Below are positions 1-12,679 of a stretch of 64,000 bases of DNA, in pieces. Both the position numbers and the translations under genes were made by a program. Under the pieces are notes generated by a model, which saw only the letters and a program-made list of their open reading frames with translations, did not search any database and was not told where the DNA came from. Positions within the stretch are counted from its first letter, which is position 1; each line of letters begins with the position of its first letter. The stretch lies in contig JAYEVE010000073.1 in NCBI GenBank assembly GCA_036346375.1, positions 806,001 through 870,000 of the forward strand. The letters are read 5' to 3'. This DNA is from Guadua angustifolia. Lineage: Eukaryota > Streptophyta > Magnoliopsida > Poales > Poaceae.

Positions 1-3000
1 CAGTGAAGCTCTTCCTCATTCCCCTCACTTCTCCTTCCCTCTCTTCAAGCCAGCGCAGAAACTCCCTGCCATTTCCGCCATGGCCGAAATCCTCTGAAGC
101 TCGGAGCCGAGATCAAATCAAGCAGTAGAGCGAACCATTTCTAAATCCATCTGGGCTAGAGCATCACCAAGCCACTAGCATCAAATCCCCTCAAAAATAT
201 CCGAGCTCCTTCATGCGAATTTTGGCTGTAGCCGTGCGCCCTTCTTCTCCGACTCAGGCCGCCGTGGGCGGAGCTCCTCCGGCCTTCTCCCTTCAGGTGA
301 ACCTCAAAAACGGAACCACTAGTGTCTCTTGATGCTTAATATGCCACCGATTTCATCTCTAATGCCCTTGTTTTCTTCCTCCACGAGCCGCCATTTCCGC
401 CGCCGCTTGACCTCATTTGCCGCCCTCTCCTTCTCGGCCGAAGCGATGGCGCCTCGAGTTCGCTTCTTTGAGTGATCTCAGCTTGGTGCCGTCGCCTCGC
501 GGAAGATCACCGGAGTGCCCTCGCCGCGAAGCCCTAGATGCTCCCCTGTTCTGTCTCTCTGCGCGGTGGAGCTGGGCTGTCAGAAGCTCTTGAGGTAGAA
601 GAAGACCGAACCAAATGGCGCCTTCTCTGTTGGAAAAACGTATTTTGATTTCTTAGCTATTTTTAACTAGCTGATAATTAATCCTTGAATATCTTTTGAA
701 CTGTTAATTCAATCCCAGTAAAATAAATTTGTATATTCACTTAAAATCCTGAAGAATATAAATATGTAAAAACATTTAATTTTTGAACTGCTGTACAATT
801 GTTTAATTTGAACCTTGAATTATGGTGCTAATATAGTTTTAACGAGCATTTGTGTATAATAAGTAATGAGATGGTGAGATAAATATTAATGTGATGCTAG
901 GATCAGAACGTGTTTAAATATACAAAAATATTCAATTCTGGAACCCCAGAACAATCATTTAAACTTACAATGGGATAAACACACTTTTATGAACATTATG
1001 GCACACATGAAGAATATAACTCCTAGAATCATATAAGAAATGATTATGTGCTTCTGGGATTTTAATAAATCTAATCATGCAAAAATATTTAATCTTAGAA
1101 CCAAGTCTAATATAATTGCTTGTTAATGATCATTGAACCCTATTATGGCCATTAACAAAAATAATAGTGTAATGGCTCACAAAATGATAATGTAATTTGT
1201 ATTAGATTCCTAATTCAGTAAGGATCCATGTATGCAAAAATGTTTAAGACAAGAATTAAGTTACATTCTTTTAATGAAAGGAAATGCCAATGATAACAAT
1301 AAGTAAATAGTTTATCTATGGCAATTGAAGTTAAAACAATGCAAAATCAACTTTAAAACATTTCTAGGATGATACTCTGCTAATACCTGAAAAATGAATC
1401 AAGAATCATGTATGGGTTAGGTGGAAATTAAGATTTGAACTTGGCCGATTTAATGTTACCAATATGATCATTTAGGCTATTTCAACAATAAATAAAGTAA
1501 CTCATCCAAATACTAAAATCAGTGAAATCAGTTTAGTAACATTGTACAAAGTTTATACTACCATATTCTATAAAAAGAACCTTATTCCATTAAGGTTTGC
1601 ATATTAATCTCATCAGATCAAAACCCTTAAGTGACAACCTTTAGTTTCATTTCCGGCCGATTCCGATTAATCGTCAACTTAACAATGCCACTTAAGCCTT
1701 TTCAACAATGAATATAATGTATCAGCCAAAACCTAAAATTTATGGAATTATCTTAGGATTGTTATACAAAGTACAAATCATCTTATTATGAAGAAATAAC
1801 CATACTTTATCATGTTTTGCATACAAATCCTAATAGTCAAATAACCCTAAGTAATCACATTACTTTAGACCGTAATATGAATGAACGAACTGTAGTTGCA
1901 AATGAGGAAACCTGTAATTAAGTTATTTTTATCACCAGAACCTTCTTAAATACTGTGTAAATTAGTCCAGTAGCCTAAATCAGTAGATCTAACTTGCGTA
2001 AAGCTAATTCTAAGCAAAATCAATTAAAGATAAAGAACTAATCGTTCATAGTCCAATGTGATTGTTTAAGCATTTTCATTAACTCGCAAAGCAGCTCATC
2101 TAAATCTGAATTTAGTAAAGAATAGTCTAGAATTGATCTTTAAAATATGATCTGCAGTAATCTAAGAAAATATTCTTATTTTATCTTGCTTTGACTCTGA
2201 ATCCTAATAGAGCAAAACCCGTAAGTGATAAGGATTGACAAAACTCATATTGTGAATAGTGAATCAATGAAACTTGTAACTAATGATTAATTCTAATAAT
2301 CTTAACCAATTTTAGCATCTTGAATTCGTAAAATAAGATTAATAAATTCATAAAAGAGCAATCCCTGTTTCTTGTAAAGAGTTTTATTTGATCTTGCTAT
2401 CTCCTTTCTTTTTGCCCTTATTGAAGTTAGTATTTTGCTTGTTTCCGTTGAACGACGTGTAGAACCCGACGTTGTTGATTCCGTCATCGTCGTGAACCGC
2501 AATCCTCGTATTCGTCGTAATCCAGGAATAAGCAAGGCAAGCACCCTTTGACCATATTGATCCCAGTATTTTATATTCCTTTTGTGCATCAAATTGTTTT
2601 ATGCATGTGATTACTTTATGAAAATTGCTATATTGTGGTTTGGTAGTTATACCTGTTGTCACATGAATCTCCTTTGATAATTATGGACATGTGAACCTTG
2701 ATAACCGTAGATTGAGGATAGGCATTACTTAATGTCATCATGGGTATATGCGTTCATATTATTCATGCTTAGCCATGCTTTAGAATCAATGATGTACATG
2801 ATCAGATTAAAATTGTTTCCTGAAAACATTGGAAATGGCACTGTTGGTTGCGGGTACTTTGATTAAAAACCCAAAATAAAACTATGGATTTGACGCGGGT
2901 GATTATTGGCAATAGCCGGTTGTGCAAAAAGGAAGTGCACGTAGTGTAGGGTGAAGTATTGCCCGTGTCGGATTAAGGACCGAACATCGTGTCGTATGAT

Positions 3001-4095
3001 CCAAGAAAATCCGTACAAACCACAAGTGCTGGGATGGGGTAGCCTTAAACCGATTAAGTTATCTAGTTTAACTTTGCATATTGGAAGGCCGAAGTAGTGC
3101 GGGCTCTCCTTTTTAAGGTTTGCTCGACGGGGTGCCCACACCGAGGTGTTGGGAGCCACACTTGCTAATACAACGGTGTACGCCATACTTGGGAAGTTCC
3201 AACATTTCTATGCTCTGAGTTCTTCTATAATGGTATGGGTCCAACGTCCCGTCGCTGGTGCAAAGTTAACCTAGGTAATGTAAAGGTTTTCGTCATGAAC
3301 ATTCTGGCTCACGCTTACAATTAGATGTGAAGCGCGTAGCAAAAAGAAAAGGTCATGTCTTGTGGTTACAGTTGTACACCTCTGCAGAGTTTAAATCTAA
3401 TTGATTAGCCGTACCCGCGGTCATGGCTGTCTTGGCGAACTGATGCGAGTTAGATGTTTTATTATTTTCAAAAGGGTTGGTATCATCTGTTTTGCAACTG
3501 TGCTTTATGTCGAAGGGCTGACATTGATGGATTTCAGGAATTGAATGTTTCGTCGCTCACGTCATGGAGGACTGTGAGTGTTTACCTATGTTTACTTATT
3601 TGTTATCAATTAATCTTGCTCTTATAAATTCCGTTTGCAAATAACTTGATTTACAACTTCAATTTCGCTTTATGCAAATTAACTGTAGTAGCCTCCTTTG
3701 AAATGGCCTGCATGTATTATAGGTTTTGCTCAAGTCTTGCTGAGTACGTAAAGTACTCACCCTTGCCTAATTATTATGTAGGTGGTTTAGAAAGCGAAGC
3801 TTCGATGTTGTCCATCGTAAGTTGCGGGATCTTCTTCAGCGTGTTCTATCTGGAGTTTATGCCTCGTCAGTTGCCTGCGGGTTCGGTTGGGCACACTACG
3901 AGATTTTACCTCTTTGCTGCTGCATTCTCTGAGTTGTAATAATTCTTTCAATTTATTCGTTTCCGCTTAATTATATGTTGTATGGTTGTGATTCCAATCG
4001 TTGAAATGTGCGTGCTAGCTACTGATCCAGGGACTAGTACTGCAAGCACATTAGATTTCCGTTTTGGTATTCGTGCTAAAACAGGGGTCGTCTCA
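1..4095 (+). repeat. Fam-A 5' LTR, right-hand part
   Basis: Aligns base for base with 8142-12235 and with 53398-56206. It ends in GGGTCGTCTCA, directly followed by the tRNA-Met primer site, which fixes this as the 5' LTR. The first ~640 bp are GC-rich transcribed leader; the rest is AT-rich. Open frames on the minus strand at 2302-2592, 2384-2662 and 2863-3186 recur in the other copies but lie antisense to the LTR and are not treated as genes. Confidence 0.9.
3741..3759 (+). other. Conserved LTR hairpin (7-bp stem)
   Basis: TGAGTAC, loop GTAAA, GTACTCA, followed by CCCTTGC. It lies about 340 bp before the LTR end. The same structure recurs in Fam-A, Fam-B and Fam-C LTRs with changed but still pairing stem bases (see findings). 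Function unknown; position suggests the R/U5 part of the transcript. Confidence 0.75.
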
Positions 4096-4097
4096 GT

Positions 4098-4109
4098 TGG
4101 TATCAGAGC
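4098..4109 (+). other. Primer-binding site (initiator tRNA-Met)
   Basis: TGGTATCAGAGC, twelve bases complementary to the 3' end of plant initiator tRNA-Met, two bases after the LTR end. It primes minus-strand DNA synthesis and is the usual site in Tekay/Del-like gypsy elements. Confidence 0.92.
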
Positions 4110-5376
4110 TATACTGACCGTAGGATAAACCTTAGATAGAATGGTCGCTAGCATTAGAATAAGCAAATTCAAAAAGCTTATTTTCAAAAGTTGCCGTATT
4201 TGCAAAATGTAGACTTTGCTATTCTTTTCTCATTATTAAGATTCTACTCTTACCCCAATTTTCAATTTGATTTGTAAATAAATTCCCCTTATCTTAAAAA
4301 GAAATCCTCACCTGTAGTTCAACTTTGTCATTTGTTTCTGAAGACGATCAAGACTTGTCGTTGTCGTTCTTCATGACAACCAGTGAAGACTACAATATCT
4401 ACGCCAACAATCTCAAGAAAGCAGACGACACTTCGCTATCCTTGACAAAGCAGAAGTAAAGCTTAAAGATCCTACTTCATGAAGAAATAGCATCACCCAG
4501 CCATAAAAGGCGGAAGATTAGAATATATTAGGATCTGCCATAAGATAAGAACCCATACGCGTAGCATATTGTTTCGCTCTAGTTACATAGAGCAATATAT
4601 GTTGTTGTTATGTCTTGCTATTATGAATTGGTTTTTATTTCTGTTTGACAGGACTGATCTATGTGTAACTTGACCACTACGGTTAAAGTTTCATAATAAA
4701 TTGTCCTCATGTGTGAATATGGAAAACTCAACTCAAGGATAAATAAGAAATTATAAAATAGCTTATCTCTTGTCTTCATAGAACTTCTCATTTGTGTAAC
4801 TATTATGGTCATCAACCTTGCTCAAAATAAAACCTCATCAGGATTAATAATATAGTCTCTATTACTACTCTTAGCTTTGCTTGGAATCACACCACCCATA
4901 TATAAACCAAGTTCAAGATCTCATTAAGTTAGTAAAACACCAAACTAACTTAAGTCACTTTAGGCTGGTCAAAACCTAATGCTCCAACAATAACTTTTAA
5001 CCATGCCTCAAAACTCATCTCATTGCTATTCCTAAATTATGTACCCTAAGAATGAGTTAGAACCAGAAAAATTCTATACTTCTCAATGGAAACCTTCGAA
5101 TGAATGTTAAAAGAAGAAAAACCATAGATACCCTTCGTATGTACTAAGTTAAATATATGTATAGTATTTATGTGCTATTGAAATTTTGTTGTCAATCTTT
5201 TGTATTGTTTTCGGGTTACTCTCGTAAAGGTTAAACCATTAGGTTGAAATTTACGATGCGTTAACCCTACTTAATAAGAAAATTTAATTAAGAAAATTTT
5301 TAAAGAACGAAACGTTGCCTTGTAACCCAACGGAATCCCATCTAAATAACCTTATCTTAACAAATATTGTTGCAGG

Positions 5377-5526
5377 ATGCCTGTGACAAGATCCCTTAGC
5401 AAAAAGCTTGGAAGTAAAATCCTACCCGGACTTCAACCTCGAAATGAAGATTCTATTCCACTCTTCTTGCCGAGAGAACAAATTGTTTGGATCAAAAGTC
5501 TCCTCTACATCCTATTTAACACCTAA
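5377..5526 (+). pseudogene. Possible gag N-terminal remnant, 49 codons
   Basis: ATG at 5377 begins MPVTRSLSKKLG, a basic N-terminus of the sort seen at the start of plant gypsy gag proteins, and the frame stops at 5524-5526. It is preceded by TTGCAG, a splice-acceptor-like string, so the leader could be spliced. Fam-A LARD internal DNA otherwise has no gag. It may simply be a chance frame; no domain can be assigned and no other copy of the internal region is in the window for comparison. Confidence 0.25.
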
Positions 5527-6877
5527 GCATTGTTCCTTAAAGTATTGTCAACCCAACAAATCTGAAATTAGTTAAAGAATCGAGACGCTTAAACAATATT
5601 ACATACCCAAAAAGAATTTCGCTCAACTTCATTCTCAATCTCAATCATTATCTCATTTATCTTTCCAACAACACCAAGGAATAGTCATTCGATACTCAAA
5701 ATTTAAAAGCCAATATTAATTGCTTTTGCTATGGTAGCCATGGGCATTATGCCAATGGTTGTCCGAAGAAAATTAAAACTCCACCTCATCCTCAATCTAA
5801 TGAAGCTATGCAACATTCTTCAAAACGACCTCCAGAATTTGAAAATAAATAATTCCTTAGACATATATCAATCCAACTCCAAATGTCAATTCAGTCATTT
5901 AAGGCAATTACCTACAGCATTAATTTGCAAAAGAAGTTGATAACCTACCCGACATAGTACTAGGTATGATACATATGTATCTGAACCTACCATGATTCAA
6001 GTTAACTCCTTGATTTTAGTCACTTCCTGATCATCTATTTTATATCATTAGCAAACAACCTTTCTGTTGTTTTGAATAAAACGGACAACGTCACCTACAA
6101 CAACTGAAAAGAAATTGAACGTTTCGCCAACACCTACCCAATAAGAGTTTTAATTCACATCGACAAGAAAGACATCAAAATTTTCCAAACCATCTTAAAA
6201 ACCTAAGAAAACATCAAGTGCCTAAAACAACCCCTGCTTCGGCATCAGGCTCCAAACATAAACATCTTGCTCATGTAATTATACCCATCCCTTAATGTGG
6301 TATTGAGTACGCCTTTTGTGTATTCAATTCCCATAATCAACCTTTCGATCCTATGCATTTTGTTCCTGTATAATTGCCAAATCCAAAGAAAATCAAAACT
6401 CTCTATCTGCTAAAACAATCAAACAAGTTAAATCACGAGGATCATCTTATAATTCTTTTACTTCAATCCAATCCTTGGATTATCACTCTCTTGTTTCTAA
6501 TCTAAAGTCAACCCGAAATGACATTTATTCTCAGCTCATTTCATCAACTAATGTCGAACTATACAAATCAACTGTTGTATTCAAGTATCGTTTTTAATGT
6601 TATCACTCGACTCTTCCCAAATAAATCTAACGACAATGCAGCCTTTTCTTTCACCTCAAATATTCTAAATATATCACATACCACTCTCTAAATTAGATTA
6701 TCTTTATCAATAATACTAGTTATTCAAACAAAAGAGGTATGTAGAAAGTATTAGTATCTCTCATCTGCTGATACAAAACCTAAATAGAAGTCTTCCCGAT
6801 CCTTGGCGCATCAACTTGAAACCACAAGACGAAGGTCCAGTAAAGCTACGGCAATGAAGACGAAGTATCAACAAAAA

Positions 6878-6989
6878 GCAACTTGGGAACGAGAAAAACA
6901 GACTCAAGGAGTTTCCTGACTACTTTAGAAATAATTTTCTTTAGACTCGCCAAATCTCGGGGTCGAGATTTTTGTAAGGGGGGTAGATT
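6878..6989 (+). pseudogene. pol 3'-terminal remnant (end of chromodomain region)
   Basis: The plus strand encodes ATWERE at 6878-6895, then after a +1 shift LKEFPDYF, then after another shift SRGRDFCKGGRF, running into the polypurine tract. In Tekay/Del-like chromoviruses the integrase C-terminus with its chromodomain ends in a similar ATWERE...FP..F string, and the gene runs right up to the 3' LTR. This scrap shows that the LARD derives from such an element by loss of gag-pol, with only the part next to the PPT kept. Two frameshifts abolish coding. Confidence 0.7.
6976..6986 (+). other. Polypurine tract
   Basis: AAGGGGGGTAG, three bases before the 3' LTR start TGTAACATCC at 6990. Primes plus-strand DNA synthesis in LTR retrotransposons. 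Confidence 0.85.
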
Positions 6990-8119
6990 TGTAACATCCT
7001 GAATTTTGTACAGTAAATTGCAAACACCAAATTTTAAATGTGAATATTATTTCTGAGTTTCCTTGGCATTATTGATTTTTATTTGGAGTTTCTTGGATTT
7101 TGTGTTGTGTGAATAATCAAATAAAGAATGAAAAAGAGAAAAAGGCAAAAAGGTAAAAATTAAAAAGTTAGAAAATTTACCATGATAACCTTGATAATTC
7201 AATTAAATCATTTTTGCCACAAATGCAATTTTATGCAAGGAGAAATGAAGAGATAAATAACAAGAGACAACTTTTAATCAAAATAATGCATTGTCATAAT
7301 TAATACAATAATATGGAACATGAATTGGAGCTGTAAAAATTATCATCAACATATCAATAGAATATCTACCTCTGGTAAAAATATCATAAATTAATAATCT
7401 GATTTAGGACTTCTCAAAATTTAAAAATAGAAACTCTGAAAATCTAGAAATTCCAATGTCAGAATTTTTATAAAATAATGGAACCATATTTTGACCTTAA
7501 ATTTTTACAGAAGCATTCTTAGCTCAAATAAGTTTGAAAAACAAAATTTAAAAATAATAGACTTCAATTGATTCCAATTAAAATCAATATCGAAACAAAA
7601 TTTAGGAGCGCCATTGTTGTCGAATATTATCAATTCTTCAAGAACTCGTTTTAAACTCAGAATTTTACCAAAGGCCAAAATCTATTCAAAGACCATGGTC
7701 AAAAAGTTTGATCAATTTCTACTCCCATTTGTTAGCACAAGAAAATCTGGTTCTAGAACCATCAGAGTCAGACCATTTCTTTTGGGCGCCTCACTCACTG
7801 ACCGGTGGACCCCTGACCCCACTCGTCATCTTCTTCCTCCCCTGTTCTTGCGACCGAATGGAAGACCCCCGAGCGAGAAACTCCCATGACCAGCGCAGCT
7901 GACCGAGCTCGTTCAATGCACCTCCTTCGATTGGTCGCGTCACGGTGTCTGCGTCGCCTGCTTCCACCACGACGCACCTCACTCGAAGCTTCAGCTGCCC
8001 ATACCTCCGTCGATTGCCGCCACGAAGCCTTCCCGCCATTGTTCATCTTGTCGCTTCCGGTGGAGCTTCCGTCCGAGGCAAGTGCAACCCAGGCCAACTC
8101 ATCCACTGCAATCCTTGGC

Positions 8120-8126
8120 TATAAAT
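8120..8126 (+). promoter_or_regulatory. LTR TATA box
   Basis: TATAAAT in the context GGCTATAAAT, at the boundary between AT-rich U3 and GC-rich leader. The equivalent position is kept at 53377-53383 (plus) and at 47747-47753 in the diverged minus-strand Fam-A LTR, supporting a functional core promoter. The transcript would start about 30 bp downstream. Confidence 0.6.
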
Positions 8127-11100
8127 TGCTCCCCAGTGTTCGCAGTGAAGCTCTTCCTCATTCCCCTCACTTCTCCTTCCCTCTCTTCAAGCCAGCGCAG
8201 AAACTCCCTGCCATTTCCACCATGGCCGAAATCCTCTGAAGCTCGGAGCCGAGATCAAATCAAGCAGTAGAGCGAACCATTTCCAAATCCATCTGGGCTA
8301 GAGCATCACCAAGCCACTAGCATCAAATCCCCTCAAAAATATCCGAGCTCCTTCATGCGAATTTTGGTCAGAGTCAGTCGCCCTTCTTCTCCGACTCAGT
8401 CAGCCGTAGTGGAGCTCCTCCGACCTTCTCCTTGGTGAACCTCGAAAACGGAACCACTAGTGTCCCTTGATGCTTAATATGCCACCGATTTCATCTCTAA
8501 TGCCCTTGTCTTCTTCCTCCACGAGCCGCCATTTCCGCCGCCGCTTGACCTCGGCTGCGCGCCGCCCTACTCCTTCTCCGGCCGAAGCGGTAGCGCCCTC
8601 GAGTTCTCCTTGCTGAGCTGATGCTGCTGGTGCCGTCGCCCTCGCCGGAAGATCACCGGAGTGCCCTCGCCGCGAAGCCCTAGATGCTGCCCTGTTCTGT
8701 CTCTCTGCGCGGTGGAGCCGGGCTGTCAGAAGCTCTTGAGGTAGAAGAAGACCGAACCAAATGGCGCCTTCTCTGTTGGAAAAACGTATTTTGATTTCTT
8801 AGCTATTTTCCACTAGCTGATAATTAATCCTTGAATATCTTTTGAACTGTTAATTCAATCCCAGTAAAATAAATTTGTATATTCACTTAAAATCCTGAAG
8901 AATATAAATATGTAAAAACATTTAATTTTTGAACTGCTGTACAATTGTTTAATTTGAACCTTGAATTATGGTGCTAATATAGTTTTAACGAGCATTTGTG
9001 TATAATAAGTAATGAGATGGTGAGATAAATATTAATGTGATGCTAGGATCAGAACGTGTTTAAATATACGAAAATATTCAATTCTGGAACCCCAAAACAA
9101 TCATTTAAACTTACAATGGGATAAACACACTATTATGAACATTATGGCACACATGAAGAATATAACTCCTAGAATCATATAAGAAATGATTATGTGCTTC
9201 TGGGATTTTAATAAATCTAATCATGCAAAAATATTTAATCTTAGAACCAAGTCTAATATAATTGCTTGTTAATGATCATTGAACCCTATTATGGCCATTA
9301 ACAAAAATAATAGTGTAATGGCTCACAAAATGATAATGTAATTTGTATTAGATTCCTAATTCAAGAAGGATCCATGTATGCAAAAATGTTTAAGACAAGA
9401 ATTAAGTTACATTCTTTTAATGAAAGGAAATGCCAATGATAACAATAAGTAAATAGTTTATCTATGGCAATTGAAGTTAAAACAATGCAAAATCAACTTT
9501 AAAACATTTCTAGGATGATACTCTGCTAATACCTGAAAAATGAATCAAGAATCATGTATGGGTTAGGTGGAAATTAAGATTTGAACTTGGCCGATTTAAT
9601 GTTACCAATATGATCATTTTGGCTATTTCAACAATAAATAAAGTAACTCATACAAATACTAAAATTAGTGAAATCAGTTTAGTAACATTGTACAAAGTTT
9701 ATACTACCATATTCTGTAAAAAGAACCTTATTCCATTAAGGTTTGCATATTAATCTCATCAGATCAAAACCCTTAAGTGACAACCTTTAGTTTCATTTCC
9801 GCCGATTCCGATTAATCGTCAACTTAACAATGCCACTTAAGCCTTTTCAACAATGAATATAATGTATCACCAAAGCCTAAAATTTATGGAATTATCTTAG
9901 GATTGTTATACAAAGTACAAATCATCTTATTATGAAGAAATAACCATACTTCATCGTGTTTTGCATACAAATCCTAATAGTCAAATAACCCTAAGTAATC
10001 ACATTACTTTAGACCGTAATATGAATGAACGAACTGTAGTTGCAAATGAGGAAACCTGTAATTAAGTTATTTTTATCACCAGAACCTTCTTAAATACCGT
10101 GTAAATTAGTCCAGTAGCCTAAATCAGTAGATCTAACTTGCTTAAAGCTAATTCTAAGCAAAATCAATTAAAGATAAAGAACTAATCGTTCGTAGTCCAA
10201 TGTGATTGTTTAAGCATTTTCATTAACTCGCAAAGCAGCTCATCTAAATCTGAATTTAGTAAAGAATAGTCTAGAATTGATCTTTAAAATATGATCTGCA
10301 GTAATCTAAGAAAATATTCTTATTTTATCTTGCTTTGACTCTGAATCCTAATAGAGCAAAACCCGTAAGTGATAAGGATTGACAAAACTCATATTGTGAA
10401 TAGTGAATCAATGAAACTTGTAACTAACGATTAATTCTAATAATCTTAACCAATTTTAGCATCTTGAATTCGTAAAATAAGATTAATAAATTCATAAAAG
10501 AGCAATCCCTGTTTCTTGTAAAGAGTTTTATTTGATCTTGCTATCTCCTTTCTTTTTGCCCTTATTGAAGTTAGTATTTTGCTTGTTTCCGTTGATCGAC
10601 GTGTAGAACCCGACGTTGTTGATTCCGTCATCGTCGTGAACCGCAATCCTCGTCTTCGTCGTAATCCAGGAATAAGCAAGGCAAGCACCCTTTGACCATA
10701 TTGATCCCAGTATTTTATATTCCTTTTGTGCATCAAATTGTTTTATGCATGTGATTACTTTATGAAAATTGCTATATTGTGGTTTGGTAGTTATACCTGT
10801 TGTCACATGAATCTCCTTTGATAATTATGGACATGTGAACCTTGATAACCGTAGATTGAGGATAGGCATTACTTAATGTCATCATGGGTATATGCGTTCA
10901 TATTATTCATGCTTAGCCATGCTTTAGAATCAATGATGTACATGATCAGATTAAAATTGTTTCCTGAAAACATTGGAAATGGCACTGTTGGTTGCGGGTA
11001 CTTTGATTAAAAACCCAAAATAAAACTATGGATTTGACGCGGGTGATTATTGGCAATAGCCGGTTGTGCAAAAAGGAAGTGCACGTAGTGTAGGGTGAAG

Positions 11101-11881
11101 TATTGCCCGTGTCGGATTAAGGACCGAACATCGTGTCGTATGATCCAAGAAAATCCGCATAAACCACAAGTCTTTGGGATAGGGTAGCCTTAAACCGATT
11201 AAGTTATCTAGTTTAACTTTGCATATTGGAAGGCCGAAGTAGTGCGGGCTCTCCTTTTTAAGGTTTGCTCGACGGGGTGCCCACACCGAGGTGTTGGGAG
11301 CCACACTTGCTAATACAACGGTGTACGCCATACTTGGGAAGTTCCAACATTTCTATGCTCTGAGTTCTTCTATAATGGTATGGGTCCAACGTCCCGTCGC
11401 TGGTGCAAAGTTAACCTAGGTAATGTAAAGGTTTTCGTCATGAACATTCTGGCTCACGCTTACAATTAGATGTGAAGCGCGTAGCAAAAAGAAAAGGTCA
11501 TGTCTTGTGGGTACAGTTGTACACCTCTGCAGAGTTTAAATCTAATTGATTAGCCGTACCCGCGGTCATGGCTGTCTTGGCGAACTGATGCGAGTTAGAT
11601 GTTTTATTATTTTCAAAAGGGTTGGTATCATCTGCTTTGCAACCGTGCTTTATGTCGAAGGGTGACATTGATGGATTTCAGGAATTGAATGTTTGTCGCT
11701 CACGTCATGGAGGACTGTGAGTGTTTACCTATGTTTACTTATTTGTTATCAATTAATCTTGCTCTTATAAATTCCGTTTGCAAATAACTTGATTTACAAC
11801 TTCAATTTCGCTTTATGCAAATTAGCGTAGTAGCCTCCTTTGAAATGGCTGCATGTATTATAGGTTTTGCTCAAGTCTTGC

Positions 11882-11900
11882 TGAGTACGTAAAGTACTCA
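11882..11900 (+). other. Conserved LTR hairpin
   Basis: TGAGTAC, GTAAA, GTACTCA; identical to the 5' LTR copy, followed by CCCTTGC, about 335 bp before the LTR end. Confidence 0.75.
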
Positions 11901-12235
11901 CCCTTGCCTAATTATTATGTAGGTGGTTTAGAATGCGAAGCTTCGATGTTGTCCATCGTAAGTTGCGGGATCTTCTTCAGCGTGTTCTATCTGGAGTTTA
12001 TGCCTCGTCAGTTGCCTGCGGGTTCGGTTGGGCACACTACGAGATTTTACCTCTTTGCTGCTGCATTCTCTGAGTTGTAATAATTCTTTGTATTTATTCG
12101 TTTCCGCTTAATTATATGTTGTATGGTTGTGATTCCAATCGTTGAAATGTGCGTGCTAGCTCTCGATCCAGGACTAGTCTCGCAAGCACATTAGATTTCC
12201 GTTTTGGTATTCGTGCTAAAACGGGGGTTGTCTCA

Positions 12236-12330
12236 ATTTTTATAAAGAAAAATATGAATTTCTCCCGCCCGACTGTACGGACGCTACGTGGCACAATCTA
12301 GATCGATGAAACTCAATCTAACGGTTACAG
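12236..12330. other. Unassigned spacer between two LTRs
   Basis: 95 bp between the plus-strand Fam-A LARD and the minus-strand LTR at 12331. It contains ACGTGGC (12286) and ATCTAACGG (12316), two motifs that recur in the Fam-D LTRs at 16993-18815, so it may be a Fam-D remnant split by the neighbouring insertions. Confidence 0.4.
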
Positions 12331-12660
12331 TGTGTGAGACCCCGTTCTGATGAACAGGAACCTCCATGTGATTACTGTGTTATTCCCTGGATCAGTAGCT
12401 AGCACTCACATGTTTACAACAATTGGAAATCACAACCATACAACATATTAATTTAAGCGGAAACGAATAATTACATAATTATTACAATTCAGAGAATTTA
12501 GCAGCAAAGAAGCAATAACCCGTAGTTTGCCCAACCGACCCGCAGGCAACTGACCAGGCATAACTCCTTAGAAAAGATCGGTTCAAAAGAATCCGCAACT
12601 CATGCATTTAAAAGAGACTCAAGATCGCTAGCACACACCTACAATATAATTAGGCAAGGG

Positions 12661-12679
12661 TGAGTACTTTACGTACTCA
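12661..12679 (-). other. Conserved LTR hairpin
   Basis: On the minus strand TGAGTAC, GTAAA, GTACTCA followed by CCCTTGCC; same location relative to the LTR end as in the plus-strand copies. Confidence 0.7.

Larger units (their letters stand above)
4096..6989 (+). mobile_element. Fam-A LARD internal domain, non-coding
   Basis: About 2.9 kb, AT-rich, stop codons in all frames, no frame above about 70 codons on the plus strand. Two short frames near the left could be gag remnants: 4373-4459 (28 codons, starts MTTSEDYN) and 5377-5526. The last ~110 bp still carry the tail of a chromovirus pol gene. The remainder shows no recognisable protein similarity. Confidence 0.85.
1..12235 (+). mobile_element. 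Fam-A LARD-type LTR retrotransposon (5' end outside window)
   Basis: A non-autonomous Ty3/gypsy-type element read left to right: right-hand 4.1 kb of the 5' LTR (1-4095), primer-binding site, 2.9 kb internal domain, polypurine tract, then a full 5.25 kb 3' LTR (6990-12235). Position 1 aligns with about 8142 of the 3' LTR, so roughly 1.15 kb of 5' LTR lies outside the window. The two LTRs are near-identical by eye, implying recent insertion. No gag, protease, reverse transcriptase or integrase frame exists inside; only a C-terminal pol scrap remains. Giant LTRs with a short non-coding centre match the known LARD class, mobilised in trans by an autonomous chromovirus. The 5-bp target duplication cannot be tested because the left end is missing; the five bases after the 3' LTR are atttt. 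Confidence 0.9.
6990..12235 (+). repeat. Fam-A 3' LTR, full length 5.25 kb
   Basis: Begins TGTAACATCC right after the polypurine tract and ends GGGTTGTCTCA at the same point as the 5' LTR. The first 1.1 kb is an AT-rich U3, a TATA box lies at 8120, the next ~600 bp are GC-rich, and the last 3.4 kb are AT-rich. At 5.25 kb the LTR is far longer than typical gypsy LTRs. A copy of the conserved hairpin is at 11882-11900. Confidence 0.92.

Noticed and set aside
2384..2662. 92-codon minus-strand frame kept in three Fam-A LTRs (also 10528-10806 and 55775-56053)
   Set aside because: The three copies are near-identical DNA, so conservation is trivial. The diverged A2 copy at 41480-41760 has lost the start and has a stop, so there is no protein constraint.
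2863..3186. 107-codon minus-strand frame with a similar frame at 40903-41241
   Set aside because: Lies antisense inside LTRs, differs by frameshift at its end, and the more diverged A3 copy near 13310 is not open; similarity is at DNA level.
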